A stretch of 64,000 nt of DNA from Spongospora subterranea f. sp. subterranea. Its lineage: Eukaryota; Endomyxa: Phytomyxea; Phytomyxea; Plasmodiophorida. The stretch is from NCBI GenBank assembly GCA_049724395.1, contig JAUGWO010000165.1, forward strand, positions 1 through 64,000. The letters run 5' to 3'. Below, piece by piece: positions 50,601 through 64,000 of this stretch (position 1 is its first letter; each line of letters starts with the position of its first letter). A model generated the notes under the pieces. That model was not told where the DNA came from. It worked only from the letters and a program-made list of their open reading frames with translations, and made no database searches. Position numbers and translations under genes: made by a program.

Positions 50601-53024
50601 GCCTAAATCTGCCATCGTTGGTCGCGAAGCTGTCCGATGTGTTTCGCAGCCCAATCAAGATCAATGGTTTGTTATAGATTTCCTTGACCGACGCATCGTT
50701 CCAACGAAATATACTTTGCGGCATTATAATTCGTACGACACTGAAGCTCTTCGTAATTGGCGCCTCGAAGGCAGTACAGACGGGAACAACTGGGTGACCC
50801 TTCGTGAACACCGAGATGATTCTTCGCTTAAGCTGAAAGGTCAGACCTTTACCTGGGACATTGTTGTTAATCAACCCGCAGAGTCCTTCAGCAAGTTTAG
50901 AATATTTATGTTCGGCAAGAATTCAAACGACCATTGGTACCTATCGCTGTCCGGATTTGAAATTTATGGAAGAATGCTGGTGCGTACTGGGCAACGTACT
51001 AAACATAGCCTGTCTGGGCGCAACAAGCCGCGAAACAAGCCATGGTTCGAGTCTGTTCTCTTAGTTGATGCAGTTATACATTCGGTGACGTCGAAACAGC
51101 CACTCCCTAGACCATTTTCGAAAAAAAGTCTGGAAGCAGATTTGCAGTTGGACTTCAGGAAAAAACCGGAGCAATGGTGACGATGATGTCCTGATCGAAT
51201 TCGACCAGATAATGTCATCATTCGATGGCAATGCTGATGAGGATCTCGTTCGAATGATCAATCGCTTTGTCGAAAAGTCGACCTCAGATCCAATGCACAT
51301 GAAGGCAAATGAATTCGAAGTAAAGCAAGAGGACCTTCTTCCTTATAGGTCATTAGAAGAGATTCCATTGCGCTATCTCCAAATTCGATTTTTCACGTTG
51401 CAGCAGCTTAACATCCAGCTGTCTTCCATAATGGGACTTGTAGACTTTTCTCTTCCAGCACAAATGTCCTCGCTCGCAGATGGTATTCGAACAATTAGAT
51501 CGCTCATATTCTTCCGGACAAAGGAGGTGTTATGGAACCGCGCTCTAGAGGAAACGAAGTGCCAATCATCCGATCGAGAGCTAGAACTTGACAGGTTTAG
51601 GGCTGCTAAACTAAAAGAAAGCCGGAAATCAGATGTAAAGGGCACGAGATCATTGTTCGGCCAAGCATTTCAACAACTCAATAATCGCGATCCAAAGATG
51701 TTCCGTTTGGAGAAAAGTAAATGCGCCTGGAAAACAGTTTTCAAAGGAGAATTCAGTGACGATTACGGAGGTCCATACCGAAATTCGATCGAAGATTTTT
51801 GCAACGAGCTACATACCGATATCGTTCCGTTATTTATCAAGTGTCCAAATGGCCGGGAAAATATTGGCACCAACCGTGAGAAGTTCGTTCCGCGACCTTC
51901 GTCAGTGAGTCCTCTACATCTAGCAATGTATGAGTTTGTGGGCAAGCTTATGGGTCTAGCAATCAGGACAAAAAATGTATGTATACGATATATATTGGTA
52001 TTTGATACTTATTTCATTTTTAGGTCTTAGACTTGGATTTACCGTCAATTGTTTGGAAGCCGTTAGTGTCCGATCCTATTACGGAAGAGGATGTGCTTTC
52101 CATTGATCTGCTGTCGTTCAAAATTCTTGATGAATTGAAGAAATTTGAAGTCAGTGGAGATTTGCCAAACGAATATTTTACAGCTTGTGTCAACTCCAAA
52201 TTCGTCGTCATCGGATCGGATCAGAGGGTTTATCCATTAGTTCCTGGTGGCCATCACATACAGGTTCATCACGTCATCGCTTGCGCAAAATCGTAATTGA
52301 CACATTCCTAGGTGACGTGGGATAATCGACATCAATTCGCAAAAGCTTTAATTCATTATCGCTTAAATGAATTCAAAGTGCAATGTGAAGCGATCAGAAG
52401 AGGGCTAGCTACTGTTGTGCCATATCCCTTACTTTCGCTTTTCACATGGCATGAGTTAGAGGTTGAGGTGTGCGGTCGCCCCAAGGTTTATTCAAAAATT
52501 CCAAACAATGCCCCCATGCTTATTTCTATCATTTTAGATGAATGTCGATTTACTTGAACACATGACAGTGTACGAATCGTGCTCAGCGCAAGACCAACAT
52601 GTTATCATATTTTGGCGCATGATGCGTGAACGCTTGGATGACATTGAGCGCTGCCAATTTCTCCGGTTTGTGTGGGGTCGTTCACGCTTGCCACTTAAGC
52701 AAGAAGATTTTGATCGAAAATTCAAAATCAGCCGGATGCATCAAGCAGATCGTTCTCCAGATGATTATCTCCCTATTTCACACACCTGTTTTTTCTCTTT
52801 GGAACTTCCGCGCTATTCCTCGTTGGAGATAATGCATAAAAAGATACTGTATGCGATCACACATTGTGTGGCAATCGGTATGGGTGAAGAAAGCAGGCAC
52901 ACACTAAGAGTATATCTGACCCTATTTACTTTTAGACGCAGACGACACTTCTGTCGCGCAAGACGCAGCTAGACGCTCTGCTGATGTGGATGCGGATTCG
53001 GACAATGATAGTGATATTGAGTGA
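35610..53024 (+). CDS. Giant multidomain HECT E3 ubiquitin ligase
   Basis: About 5,700 codons. Order: helical solenoid (35.7-38.4 kb); CUB-like domain ending WGYRINV (38.5-38.7); RanBP2 zinc finger WSCRRCTYFNDSNSFQCSVC (40.58-40.65); discoidin/F5-8C-like domain 1 (40.72-41.22); SPRY 1 (41.35-41.8); SPRY 2 (42.46-42.93); discoidin-like 2 (44.39-44.89); seven RCC1 blades (45.17-46.25); two LamG/concanavalin-like regions (47.1-48.25); two UBA-like motifs (48.34-48.64); discoidin-like 3 and 4 (49.90-50.97); HECT (51.65-52.98) with catalytic Cys in HTCFF at 52797. Introns: 35669-35716, one near 50.99-51.15, 51977-52023, 52264-52311, 52486-52537, 52884-52935. Start ATG 35610; the acidic tail ends SDNDSDIE. 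Three frame changes (near 41.22, 44.53 and 50.58 kb), all in discoidin-like modules, are not explained by introns. Closest in layout to HERC/HECTD-type ligases. Confidence 0.85.
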
Positions 53025-54000
53025 ACAATTAACCGTTGTTCCCGACAACAATATTAATATATTCAGAAATTATAATACTTTTTCCACATAGTCATTGCAC
53101 ACAGATTCCTGGAGATCCGTATATCTCGAAGACATACACATAGATGCGTTAGAGGGGCCATACCGGACATAAAACCAATTTCATTGATGTTTATCGCAGC
53201 CACGATAGCATAACCCAATATGCTGTGATTGATTGATAGACCAACTGCAATGGGGAGCTGCCAAAGATAGTATATAAGCGAAGGTCGTGTTTGGGCAGGT
53301 AGTGTGAAATTTTACTTCGGACAAACGGCCGCCCTACGCAATGCAGTTTCGAAGTCGTCCGACCTGTACGCTTCTCACGTTACGAAGTAAAAATGAAAGA
53401 AACGATCGATTCTATGCAGATCAACCCTTTACAAAAGCGTAAAGGAAGAACTTCCAGGGCAGTTTTCATACTAGTGCTTGTTCAAAATCATACCCGTCGA
53501 TTGCTCAATGAAGAGCGTTTTTGTGTCTGATCGGATGTGGCCATCTCGAATGACAATTTTGCTCTAGGGCAGCAGTCGATTGCGATTGGTTTTCTTTAAC
53601 GTCTGGTTTAGGGTTATCTGTGTCTCCTTTACGCTTTGTTAAAGGAGTCTTCAGTATAGACTATTGCAGTAATTGCACCGTTCAGGTGGGAATAAGACTG
53701 GTCGGAAATCTAACACTTTCTAGGTAGTTGTCATGTGCAACAGGTATACAATGAAAAGCGTGGAACCCTCCAGGATTGTTTGCCAAACGAGCGCACAAAT
53801 GTATATGCCTCATCGTTTGCACAGATGCCAAACCTTGGAGTCAAAGATCATCACAATTAGCGAAATCTTAAGGTGCCCGTTTTTACCATAACACCTTATG
53901 TCTTCGGTATGGAACAAGGCCAATATACCCGCGATATAACAGATGCCATATCGGTGTAATAGACTATCTTGTGCAGTAGTACGTCAATGCTTATCAACGG
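53025..54000. other. Spacer after the HECT gene with a small inverted repeat
   Basis: No gene supported. CCTTTACAAAAGCGTAAAGG (near 53427-53447) and CCTTTACGCTTTGTTAAAGG (near 53621-53642) are inverted copies of one another and each is itself nearly palindromic; they could be ends of a small MITE-like insertion of about 215 bp. Confidence 0.4.
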
Positions 54001-54270
54001 ATGTCATTGCGGGATGCTTTGGCAACCCTTAGAAGAAGTTCCAGATTTGGAGACTGGGCTTTCGCCGGGACTGACGATCCATCGTCAGAATGGGGTCGTT
54101 GCCCGATACAAAATAAGTTGATACGAGAAAATGAGCATGTCGTGCTATTGGACGCTTGGACAAGCGAAGAGTTCTTTGAGTCCCTAGCAGAGCGGTATGC
54201 CTCGACAGCAGATTCCGCCGCTCTCGAGGATACCATCAGTCGAATAACCTTTGGACCAGATGGCGCTTAA
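54001..54270 (+). CDS. Hypothetical small protein, 89 residues
   Basis: An ATG-started open frame, MSLRDALATLRRSSRFGDWA..., acidic in its second half (EEFFESLAERYASTADSAALE). The N-terminal 15 residues could be a short amphipathic presequence. No family recognised. It is the only clean frame in this interval, but with no relatives to compare it may be spurious or the last exon of something longer. Confidence 0.35.
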   Translation: MSLRDALATLRRSSRFGDWAFAGTDDPSSEWGRCPIQNKLIRENEHVVLLDAWTSEEFFESLAERYASTADSAALEDTISRITFGPDGA

Positions 54271-54352
54271 ATTTGGATGGCAACTCCTATGTTGAATCCA
54301 TTTCTGGCGAGGACAACTTCTGGATACTCGCTGGGTTGCCCTGGTCATGCTT

Positions 54353-54558
54353 TCCAGTACCGTATTGTTTCGGTAAATTCGGACAACGTGAGAGATTCCT
54401 TGTCAGAATATATTTGTCCACACCCACTATATGTCGAGGAGGTACAATGGTGCCTCGACGAAGCGCATTTCCTCGATTTTTCACTGGTGTGGAAAAATAT
54501 ATTCTGGACAAGGAATCTCTCACGTTGTCCGAATTTACCGCAACAAAACGGTACTGGA
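54353..54558. repeat. Long hairpin, about 72-bp arms
   Basis: Left arm about 54353-54424 and right arm about 54484-54558 are inverted copies differing at only a few positions; both contain CGGTAAATTCGGACAACGTG (right arm on the other strand). The loop of about 60 nt has a further small palindrome, GTCGAGG...CCTCGAC (54433-54459). A transcript would fold into a near-perfect stem. It overlaps an open + frame (54277-54780) that I do not consider coding because half of it is the palindrome. Confidence 0.88.
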
Positions 54559-55028
54559 GAATATGCCTTTCGAAAATTTACAGATCACCGTACTTTAACA
54601 AAGGGATCGGAGCAGAGCGATAACCACAACGGTATCTTGCAGCTAGGTAGTGTTCCGCAGCTCCTGTTCTGTATCTATATCACAAAAGATGACAACCCAA
54701 TACCACATCGCTTTATCCTGCACCCGAAAAAACTTTCGGCTTTACTGGGAAAGAGCCTTTATGGAGTACAGATTGCATAAAGAGGAAATCAGTAATGTCG
54801 CGTCCTGTCCTTCTATCGCCATTCGCCAGCGAAACCTCTCAACCTGACACGACCCCAATCACTGTCACGCAATAATGTCTCTGCGGAGTTGCGAGAACGT
54901 GTCGTGTGGTGTAGTCCTATAGGTAGTGTGTATCATCATCACACTTACAGAGGAGCCTTGGGTGGTAGTGAACCCGATCAGATCAGGTCATATCTTCAGG
55001 GACGGCATCCTGGACGGCCAACACAGCT

Positions 55029-55389
55029 ATGAGCACCGTCACGTTCTATGATGAAGTAGACATAGACGATATGGAATTCGATCAGGATTCGTCAATGTAT
55101 TCATTCCCGTGTCCGTGCGGGGATCACTTCCTGCTCTCTCTCGTTAGTCGTACTATTCTCTCCTTTGACACCACCTAACTTTGCAGCCGTCTAGGACGAT
55201 ATACTAATTGGGGAATCTGTCGCCCGTTGCCCTTCATGCTCCCTTTTGCTAAAGATAATTTACGACCCGGTAATATTCTCAATTTACATTCATCAAATAT
55301 GGCTGAATACTTCGTAGTCTGATTTCGATATTGAATCTGATGACGATGGTCTAATCATCCATGACTCTTCTGATCCAATTTGTATATAA
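55029..55389 (+). CDS. DPH3: Diphthamide biosynthesis protein 3 (CSL zinc finger)
   Basis: Three exons: 55029-55142, 55195-55269, 55318-55389; 86 residues, the normal size. It begins [18 protein letters not shown] and has the CSL-type zinc site: [11 protein letters not shown] and [16 protein letters not shown] (four Cys in CxC...CxxC). The acidic end FDIESDDDG is also usual. DPH3/Kti11 gives electrons to the Dph1-Dph2 radical enzyme in the first step of diphthamide formation on eEF2 and also serves Elongator-dependent tRNA wobble modification. Both introns are phase 0. Confidence 0.97.
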
Positions 55390-56476
55390 AAAATAGATTA
55401 TTTATCATATTTTCACTGAAAATCAACTGTGTCTCGTTGCGGGACTTTCTCTCAAATTGACGCCATGAAATTATTCCGAATCACATGTGTTTCATACGGA
55501 GTCGTGGCATTAGAAATGTGCCAGGGGCGGCTGATTGGTGGGTTTGAGTGTGGCTTTAATTGATGGAAGATAGTAATACAGATCATTAGGTTGTAAGCAT
55601 TCACATGAAAACATTACTCCATAAGAGCAGACGTTTTGTTCTCTGGCGACATCAAGCCCCATAATAAAGTGAGTGGTCGGGGTTTAGGTTAGCGATGATG
55701 ATGTCCTAGGTGGAGCAAACAACCATCGGAAAAACTCCCATCTTAGTATCCTTTTATTACATCTATTGTCCTCAACTGCTGATAACAACCTGTCCTCAAA
55801 ACAGGTAGACGCCAGGATCTCCGCGTCCTCGGTTTGGGAACTTGTCTACCTATGTTCAACATCCTTTGAATGTTCTTCGGACCAGAAGTTGTCGCAACAC
55901 GGGCGAACTACTAGAAACCAGCTAGTGTGTTTCCACATTGGCCACACGTGGAACTTGAAAGAAAGGAGTCTTCCTAACTGGCTGTAGTCGCTTTCGTTGT
56001 GATTATTTCCACAAATTTGATCATACTAATGCTCAAACTGCAGCCGAAAAACAAGTGAATGTTTGTGAGCCGACGAATGGCTTAAGCTTTTGAAAAGGGA
56101 ATCAGCTTTGGCATTATCAAAAAGTGAACTGTGAGGAAGATGAAACAACCAGATAATAAGAAGGTACCATGCCAACTTGTAACCCTATTTTCGGCAGATT
56201 ATTAGACTGGTCAAGTGACGCGACACCTTGTGTTACGGCTGTAATACCAGTGAAGGGGGCCAGACAGGTCACAGGGTCACGACTGGGGGTTGCCATTGCC
56301 GTGCCGGGTCCGCCGGGCCGTCCCCCGCTGGCAAACACTGGCCACTTGGCCATGGACATTGGACAATAATATCATGACTACCTAGGACAGCCCATTCGCG
56401 ACAGGAGTATATAGTGTCGAGCTCCTATCGATCAGCTTGTTCGACCGAGGCCTTTAGGATTGGTAATACAGAACCA
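55390..56476. other. Spacer between DPH3 and leucyl-tRNA synthetase
   Basis: 1.1 kb with no supported gene. A GC-rich patch at about 56250-56330 stands out and is open on both strands over about 65 codons, without any domain. Confidence 0.35.
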
Positions 56477-60128
<3,652 letters not shown>

Positions 60129-60339
60129 ATGAAAGATTGTCGGCTTTAGAAACGGCCATATATATATATTGCAGTAGTCGAAGGGGCGGCCGTTGAACGA
60201 TTCCCAAGACATTTGAGATATTGCTGAAGGAAGAGCGGTGCCCTCCCTCCCTTCCTTCCCCATGAATTGATGGCGGGGACGGAGGTCGCCTTCCTCCAAA
60301 AGTGATACCGAGATCATCATCACCCCGATAACCGGTCGA

Positions 60340-61246
60340 TTATATATCATATCTGTATATTGGATCACGATCATCTCCTTTATGATTTGTCCTCCAATGC
60401 CAGACCCGTTGTCGCGCCCTATACACAGCACTCAATGATTCCCGCTCCCTCTCCTTATCGTCTTCCATTGCCGCCTTCAGCACCGCCTCAATCTCTTCCT
60501 GCGCCCTCTCTTTAACCAGTTTCACCCGTTCCTTGGCCATGATCACTGCTCCATTAATATCCATGGACCGTCTCCTGATCCGTTCCTTCCGCTGGATCAT
60601 GTCCTGATCGCCATCACAATCACCATCCTGGGTTGATCTAATAGGGGGAACAGCAGCTCTGCTCCTGTATCTCCCTCTAAACCCTGTTCCAGGTCTGGTA
60701 GAGTTATTAACTGATATAGGGCCAGACCTGGGTTTTACTGTTCTAGAACCCCCCTTTAGTGAACCGCTCTTCATTCTTTGAATACGCTGAAGGAATCGGT
60801 CCAGTAGAACATTCGCTTTCTCATCTGGGCTAAGAGATATTAAGTTTCTCAGCGAATCTGATCTAAAACGGCACTAATGATAGTGATAAGTCGGTTAGAG
60901 AATGAGAGACGATCATTGGTTATCATACCTGGCGAACACGATTAATGGCCGCCCTCCTGGCGATAACCAGGGCTTTCTGCACAATAGGCGATACTGGATG
61001 AGATACGGGGCGGGTGGGTTTAACCAGGGAACGGGGCAATGTTGAGGGCGGAAGGGGAACTGTCGTCTTCAACACTCTCAACGTCAACGAGTCGGAGATG
61101 GAGAGGACTTGGTCGGAACCGGTCCCGGTACTCAACTCCTCGTCACCGTCAAATCCTGGTCCATGAACTCCAGACTGATAAATGATGGCGCTAGCTGGTC
61201 TGGGCCTGGGTTTATGGCGCCTAGCTGTTCTCCCCTCCATAGCCAT
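60340..61246 (-). CDS. Hypothetical basic protein, 283 residues
   Basis: Two exons (61246-60929 and 60873-60340) joined across a 55-nt intron in phase, starting at ATG MAMEGRTARRHKPRPRP. The N-terminal third is Pro/Arg/Ser-rich and probably disordered. A short helix follows the intron (DEKANVLLDRFLQRIQRM), then a Gly/Arg-rich stretch (GTGFRGRYRSR) and a long charged helix (MAKERVKLVKERAQEEIEA). This looks like an RNA- or cytoskeleton-binding protein but no family can be named. It converges with LARS2. The 49-bp minisatellite begins just upstream of its start codon. Confidence 0.6.
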
Positions 61247-61282
61247 TAACCTTGATCACTCTAATGTCAGTGTTGGCACCGA

Positions 61283-61838
61283 GGGACAATCACCTGTTGA
61301 CCTTGATCAACCGATGGTCTGTCGCCAAAGGACAACAATCACTGTTGACCTTGATCAACCGATGGTCTGTCGCCAAAGGACAACAATCACCTGTTGACCT
61401 TGATCAACCGATGGTCTGTCGCCAAAGGACAACAATCACCTGTTGACCTTGATCAACCGATGGTCTGTCGCCAAGGGACAACAATCACCTGTTGACCTTG
61501 ATCAACCGATGGTCTGTCGCCAAGGGACAACAATCACCTGTTGACCTTGATCAACCGATGGTCTGTCGCCAAGGGACAACAATCACCTGTTGACCTTGAT
61601 CAACCGATGGTCTGTCGCCAAGGGACAACAATCACCTGTTGACCTTGATCAACCGATGGTCTGTCGCCAAAGGACAACAATCACCTGTTGACCTTGATCA
61701 ACCGATGGTCTGTCGCCAAGGGACAACAATCACCTGTTGACCTTGATCAACCGATGGTCTGTCGCCAAGGGACAACAATCACCTGTTGACCTTGATCAAC
61801 CGATGGTCTGTCGCCAAGGGATAATCACCTGTTGACCT
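61283..61838. repeat. 49-bp minisatellite, about 11 copies
   Basis: Unit: CACCTGTTGACCTTGATCAA, CCGATGGTCTGTCGCCAA, (A/G)GGACAACAAT; starts of CCTTGATCAACC at 61301, 61349, 61398, 61447 and then every 49 bp to about 61790. Copies differ mostly at one A/G position, and one lacks a C. Because 49 is not a multiple of three the array cannot code through in a fixed frame. No spacers. Confidence 0.95.
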
Positions 61839-62287
61839 GGTGTCTGATGATATCCAATGCTATGTCCTGTTGTTCCTTTCCTGAACCGCCTTATCGTCTA
61901 TACGGCCGTGATCTGATGGCTTATGGGCTTCTCTGTCCTGTTCAAGTCCCAGATGTAATTAACGCCTTCCGTTGCCCTCAACAGCTCATCTGCCACTGTA
62001 CTATGGGGCGATCATTCATCGCTCCATAGTACGTTATAATCTTCTTCAATATCTTAATACCGGTCAATACCTTATCCAATGAGGGCAGATTATACGGAAA
62101 CGCTCCCTCATCATTGGAAAATATATCGTTAAACTTAACAAACGAGTGACCGATGTCATTCAGTCGTGGAATATAGACTGTTGGGTGTCTTCATCAATTC
62201 CCTAAATACTTCACTGATTCAAGGGAGATTACTGTCAAACCAATATTACACAACGGGGCCCAGATATTTGATAAGTTTGCCCAACCA
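61839..62287. other. Spacer with a 35-bp palindrome
   Basis: No gene supported. At 61998-62032 GTACTATGGGGCGATC is followed by its near-exact reverse complement (ATCGCTCCATAGTAC) with a loop of a few bases. Confidence 0.5.
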
Positions 62288-62990
62288 GAAAACTTTGAAG
62301 TCGATACTTGTAGAGGCGATCATCTGGATTGCAATGATGACAATGTTCTGTAATCTGAAGCCGTTGGTTCAAACCCGATATTGAACCGGTCTTCAACTCT
62401 GCACCAAATTGTCTCTTGGTTCTGGTCACTTCCCGTTATTGAGTCCTCCGACACATGCAACCAAGCCTGACAAACCCAGACATCGTCCTTAGCTTTAAGT
62501 GTTTATTTCTTGGTCGTCGATTATATTCCGCTTTGACATCTCCATGAGCATGTCCAACTGGTGTACGGTAGATGGTATGCTATACCTATATATAGCCTAT
62601 TTCGCGGTACCGGGTATGTTAGTCAGCAGGTATATTTAGCCCTATGCTATTGACTATGCTAGAGTATCCTAGTTCCTACCATGTACTAGCTGATGTAAAG
62701 TGGAGGTAGTTTAATGGTTGGAGGAAACGTCGTCGTTGTTGGTGGCGATGTCAAAAAATGCAATCGACGACCAAGAAATAAACACTTTAAAGCTAAGGAC
62801 GATGTCCGGGTTTGTCAGGCTTGGTTGCACGTGTCGGAGGACTCAATAACGGGAAGTGACCAGAACCAAGAGACAATTTGGTCCAGAGTTGAAGACCGGC
62901 TCAATATCGGGGTTGAATCAACGGCTTCAGATTACAAAACATTGTCATCATTGCAATCGAGATGATCGCCTTTACAAGTATCGATTCCAA
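62288..62990. repeat. Inverted repeat of a Harbinger ORF1-like fragment
   Basis: Arms of about 255 bp (62288-62550 and 62731-62990) are inverted copies with about 90 percent identity by eye, separated by about 180 bp of unrelated AT-rich sequence rich in TATGC/TACC steps. Each arm encodes, pointing outward, a fragment of a Myb/SANT-like domain (see next entry). Confidence 0.85.
62714..62965 (+). pseudogene. Harbinger ORF1-like (Myb/SANT) fragment
   Basis: The + frame reads FKAKDDVRVCQAWLHVSED and GTDQ-like GSDQNQETIWSRVEDRLN, matching the ED..L.RAYL / GTDQSGETFWQKI pattern of the ORF1 at 8197-8808. Only the first half of the domain is present and the rest of the gene is missing. The mirror copy is on the - strand at about 62550-62290. 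Confidence 0.6.
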
Positions 62991-63369
62991 AGTTTTCTGT
63001 ATTTACCAGTGTGTACACAACGAGGATCACTTCGGATGGTCTTTAGACGACTACACAAAAGAAGCCTTGTGTCGCTTTGAAGACATGTCCAAAAAACAAT
63101 GTTGCATTCACCTCAATGCGCCCGATTTTCCATTGGCATATTCCTAGAGACCAGGGCTATTCGTAATATTACGAATATCAATCACCCAGACGACGATTAA
63201 CTCCGTAGTCTTATGTACTGTAGTTGAACGGATATTTGGCCTACAGACTACAGTACCCTCTGTCCGTGGACCATGTTCTCCGGCCTTTTTATCAAAGTGA
63301 CCGGAACCCGAACAGACACTCAACAATCAGCAGGACCAGCCGCTCTCTAACCCCTCAAACTTATCTTCA

Positions 63370-64000
63370 ATGGAAGGTCAAGATATTGAGGATTTGTCAT
63401 CATCATTAGGGCCATTACAAGATTTCAGTCCAGCCCGGTCCCGCTCTCAGGTTGTCTGGAAATCTTCTCGTAATGTGAAGGCGCCAGGGCGTCCTCCTGT
63501 TGATGACGATATCGATCCTGTAGCGTATATGGGTCATACAGAGTCTGTTTATGTTAAGACTTGGGGTGGGTGATAACGATACAGATGAGTGTAACCCCCC
63601 TTGTTCCCCTCTCTCTAACACGCACCCCCCTCTTGTCAGGTTGTTCACACAATAATAGTGATGGGGAGTATATGGCCGGCCAGCTTTCCCAGGCCGGCTA
63701 CACCATTGTCGACATCCTTCAACAGGCCCATATCTGTGTCCTTAATTCATGCACTGTGTCAGTGGTATCTCCCGTTATTTATTCCGACATTGCATCAACA
63801 GCTTATCCCGGTTTCCAGAAAGGACCCATCTGAAGCGGTATTTGTAAACGCCATCAATGAAGCATTATCATTAGGGATCAAAGTTGTTCTTGCTGGCTGC
63901 GTTCCTCAGGTAATGTGATATCTAACCCATTTAGTATATCAATTTGACACTGTTGCTTCAGGCAGATTTATCAAACAAACTCTTTAAAGACCTGAGTATT
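63370..64000 (+). CDS. CDKAL1: CDKAL1-type tRNA methylthiotransferase, 5' part
   Basis: Exons 63370-63565, 63640-63757, 63819-63909 and 63962 to beyond the window. After a variable N-terminus the UPF0004 domain begins: [21 protein letters not shown] (human [21 protein letters not shown]), then [14 protein letters not shown] and [21 protein letters not shown]. The three Cys (in WGC, SCT, GCV) bind the auxiliary Fe-S cluster. The radical-SAM CxxxCxxC motif and TRAM domain must lie outside the window. The enzyme makes 2-methylthio-t6A at position 37 of tRNA-Lys(UUU). It distinguishes from bacterial MiaB by the CSHNNSD motif. The second intron has a GTCAGT donor. Confidence 0.95.

Noticed and set aside
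54277-54780. 167-codon + strand frame
   Set aside because: Much of it consists of the two arms of the long hairpin, so its openness is not evidence of coding.
61182-61446. Short + strand frames through the minisatellite
   Set aside because: Their repeated peptides arise from the 49-bp array, whose length is not a multiple of three.

Overview
The window comes from a nuclear genome of a microbial eukaryote. Protein genes are broken by short GT-AG introns of about 35 to 160 nt, many with a CTAAC/CTGAC/CTAAT-like branch signal close to the 3' end. The gen set is eukaryotic housekeeping: cohesin loader, COP9 signalosome, 26S proteasome, vesicle tethering, a giant HECT ubiquitin ligase, spastin, diphthamide synthesis, organellar leucyl-tRNA synthetase and CDKAL1. 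A SPATA17-like IQ-motif protein suggests a flagellated stage. I cannot name the species; an early-diverging zoosporic lineage (chytrid/aphelid-like or stramenopile-like) would fit, but this is inference.

Layout. 1-16.4 kb is a mobile-element nest: the 3' end of a Ty3/gypsy element with its LTR; a PIF/Harbinger DNA transposon with an OTU-protease-like region upstream of its transposase; a young Ty1/copia element inserted in that transposase; a 2-kb tandem duplication carrying uncharacterised membrane/coiled-coil genes; a second, decayed gypsy fragment; and a Tc1/mariner element with plant-type termini. 16.8-25.4 kb is a compact housekeeping block: MAU2 (+), CSN3 (-), RPN12 (+), USO1/p115 (+). 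25.9-29.6 kb holds an unknown gene with a 19-residue repeat array, nested inverted repeats made of pogo-like transposase debris, and another possible element. 29.7-35.6 kb has small genes: a coiled-coil protein, an unknown 291-aa protein, SPATA17 and spastin (-). 35.6-53.0 kb is one giant, nearly intronless HECT E3 ligase gene of roughly 5,700 codons. 54-64 kb holds DPH3, an intron-rich leucyl-tRNA synthetase, a basic hypothetical protein (-), a 49-bp minisatellite, an inverted repeat of a Harbinger ORF1 fragment, and the 5' part of CDKAL1, which runs off the end.

The genes do not form one pathway. Four (CSN3, RPN12, HECT ligase, spastin by its AAA fold) relate to ubiquitin/proteasome or AAA machinery, but this may be chance. 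No prokaryotic features (operons, CRISPR) are present. Splice models were built by hand from reading-frame continuity and family alignment from memory; total lengths divisible by three support the models for MAU2, CSN3, RPN12, USO1, spastin, SPATA17, DPH3 and the small genes.
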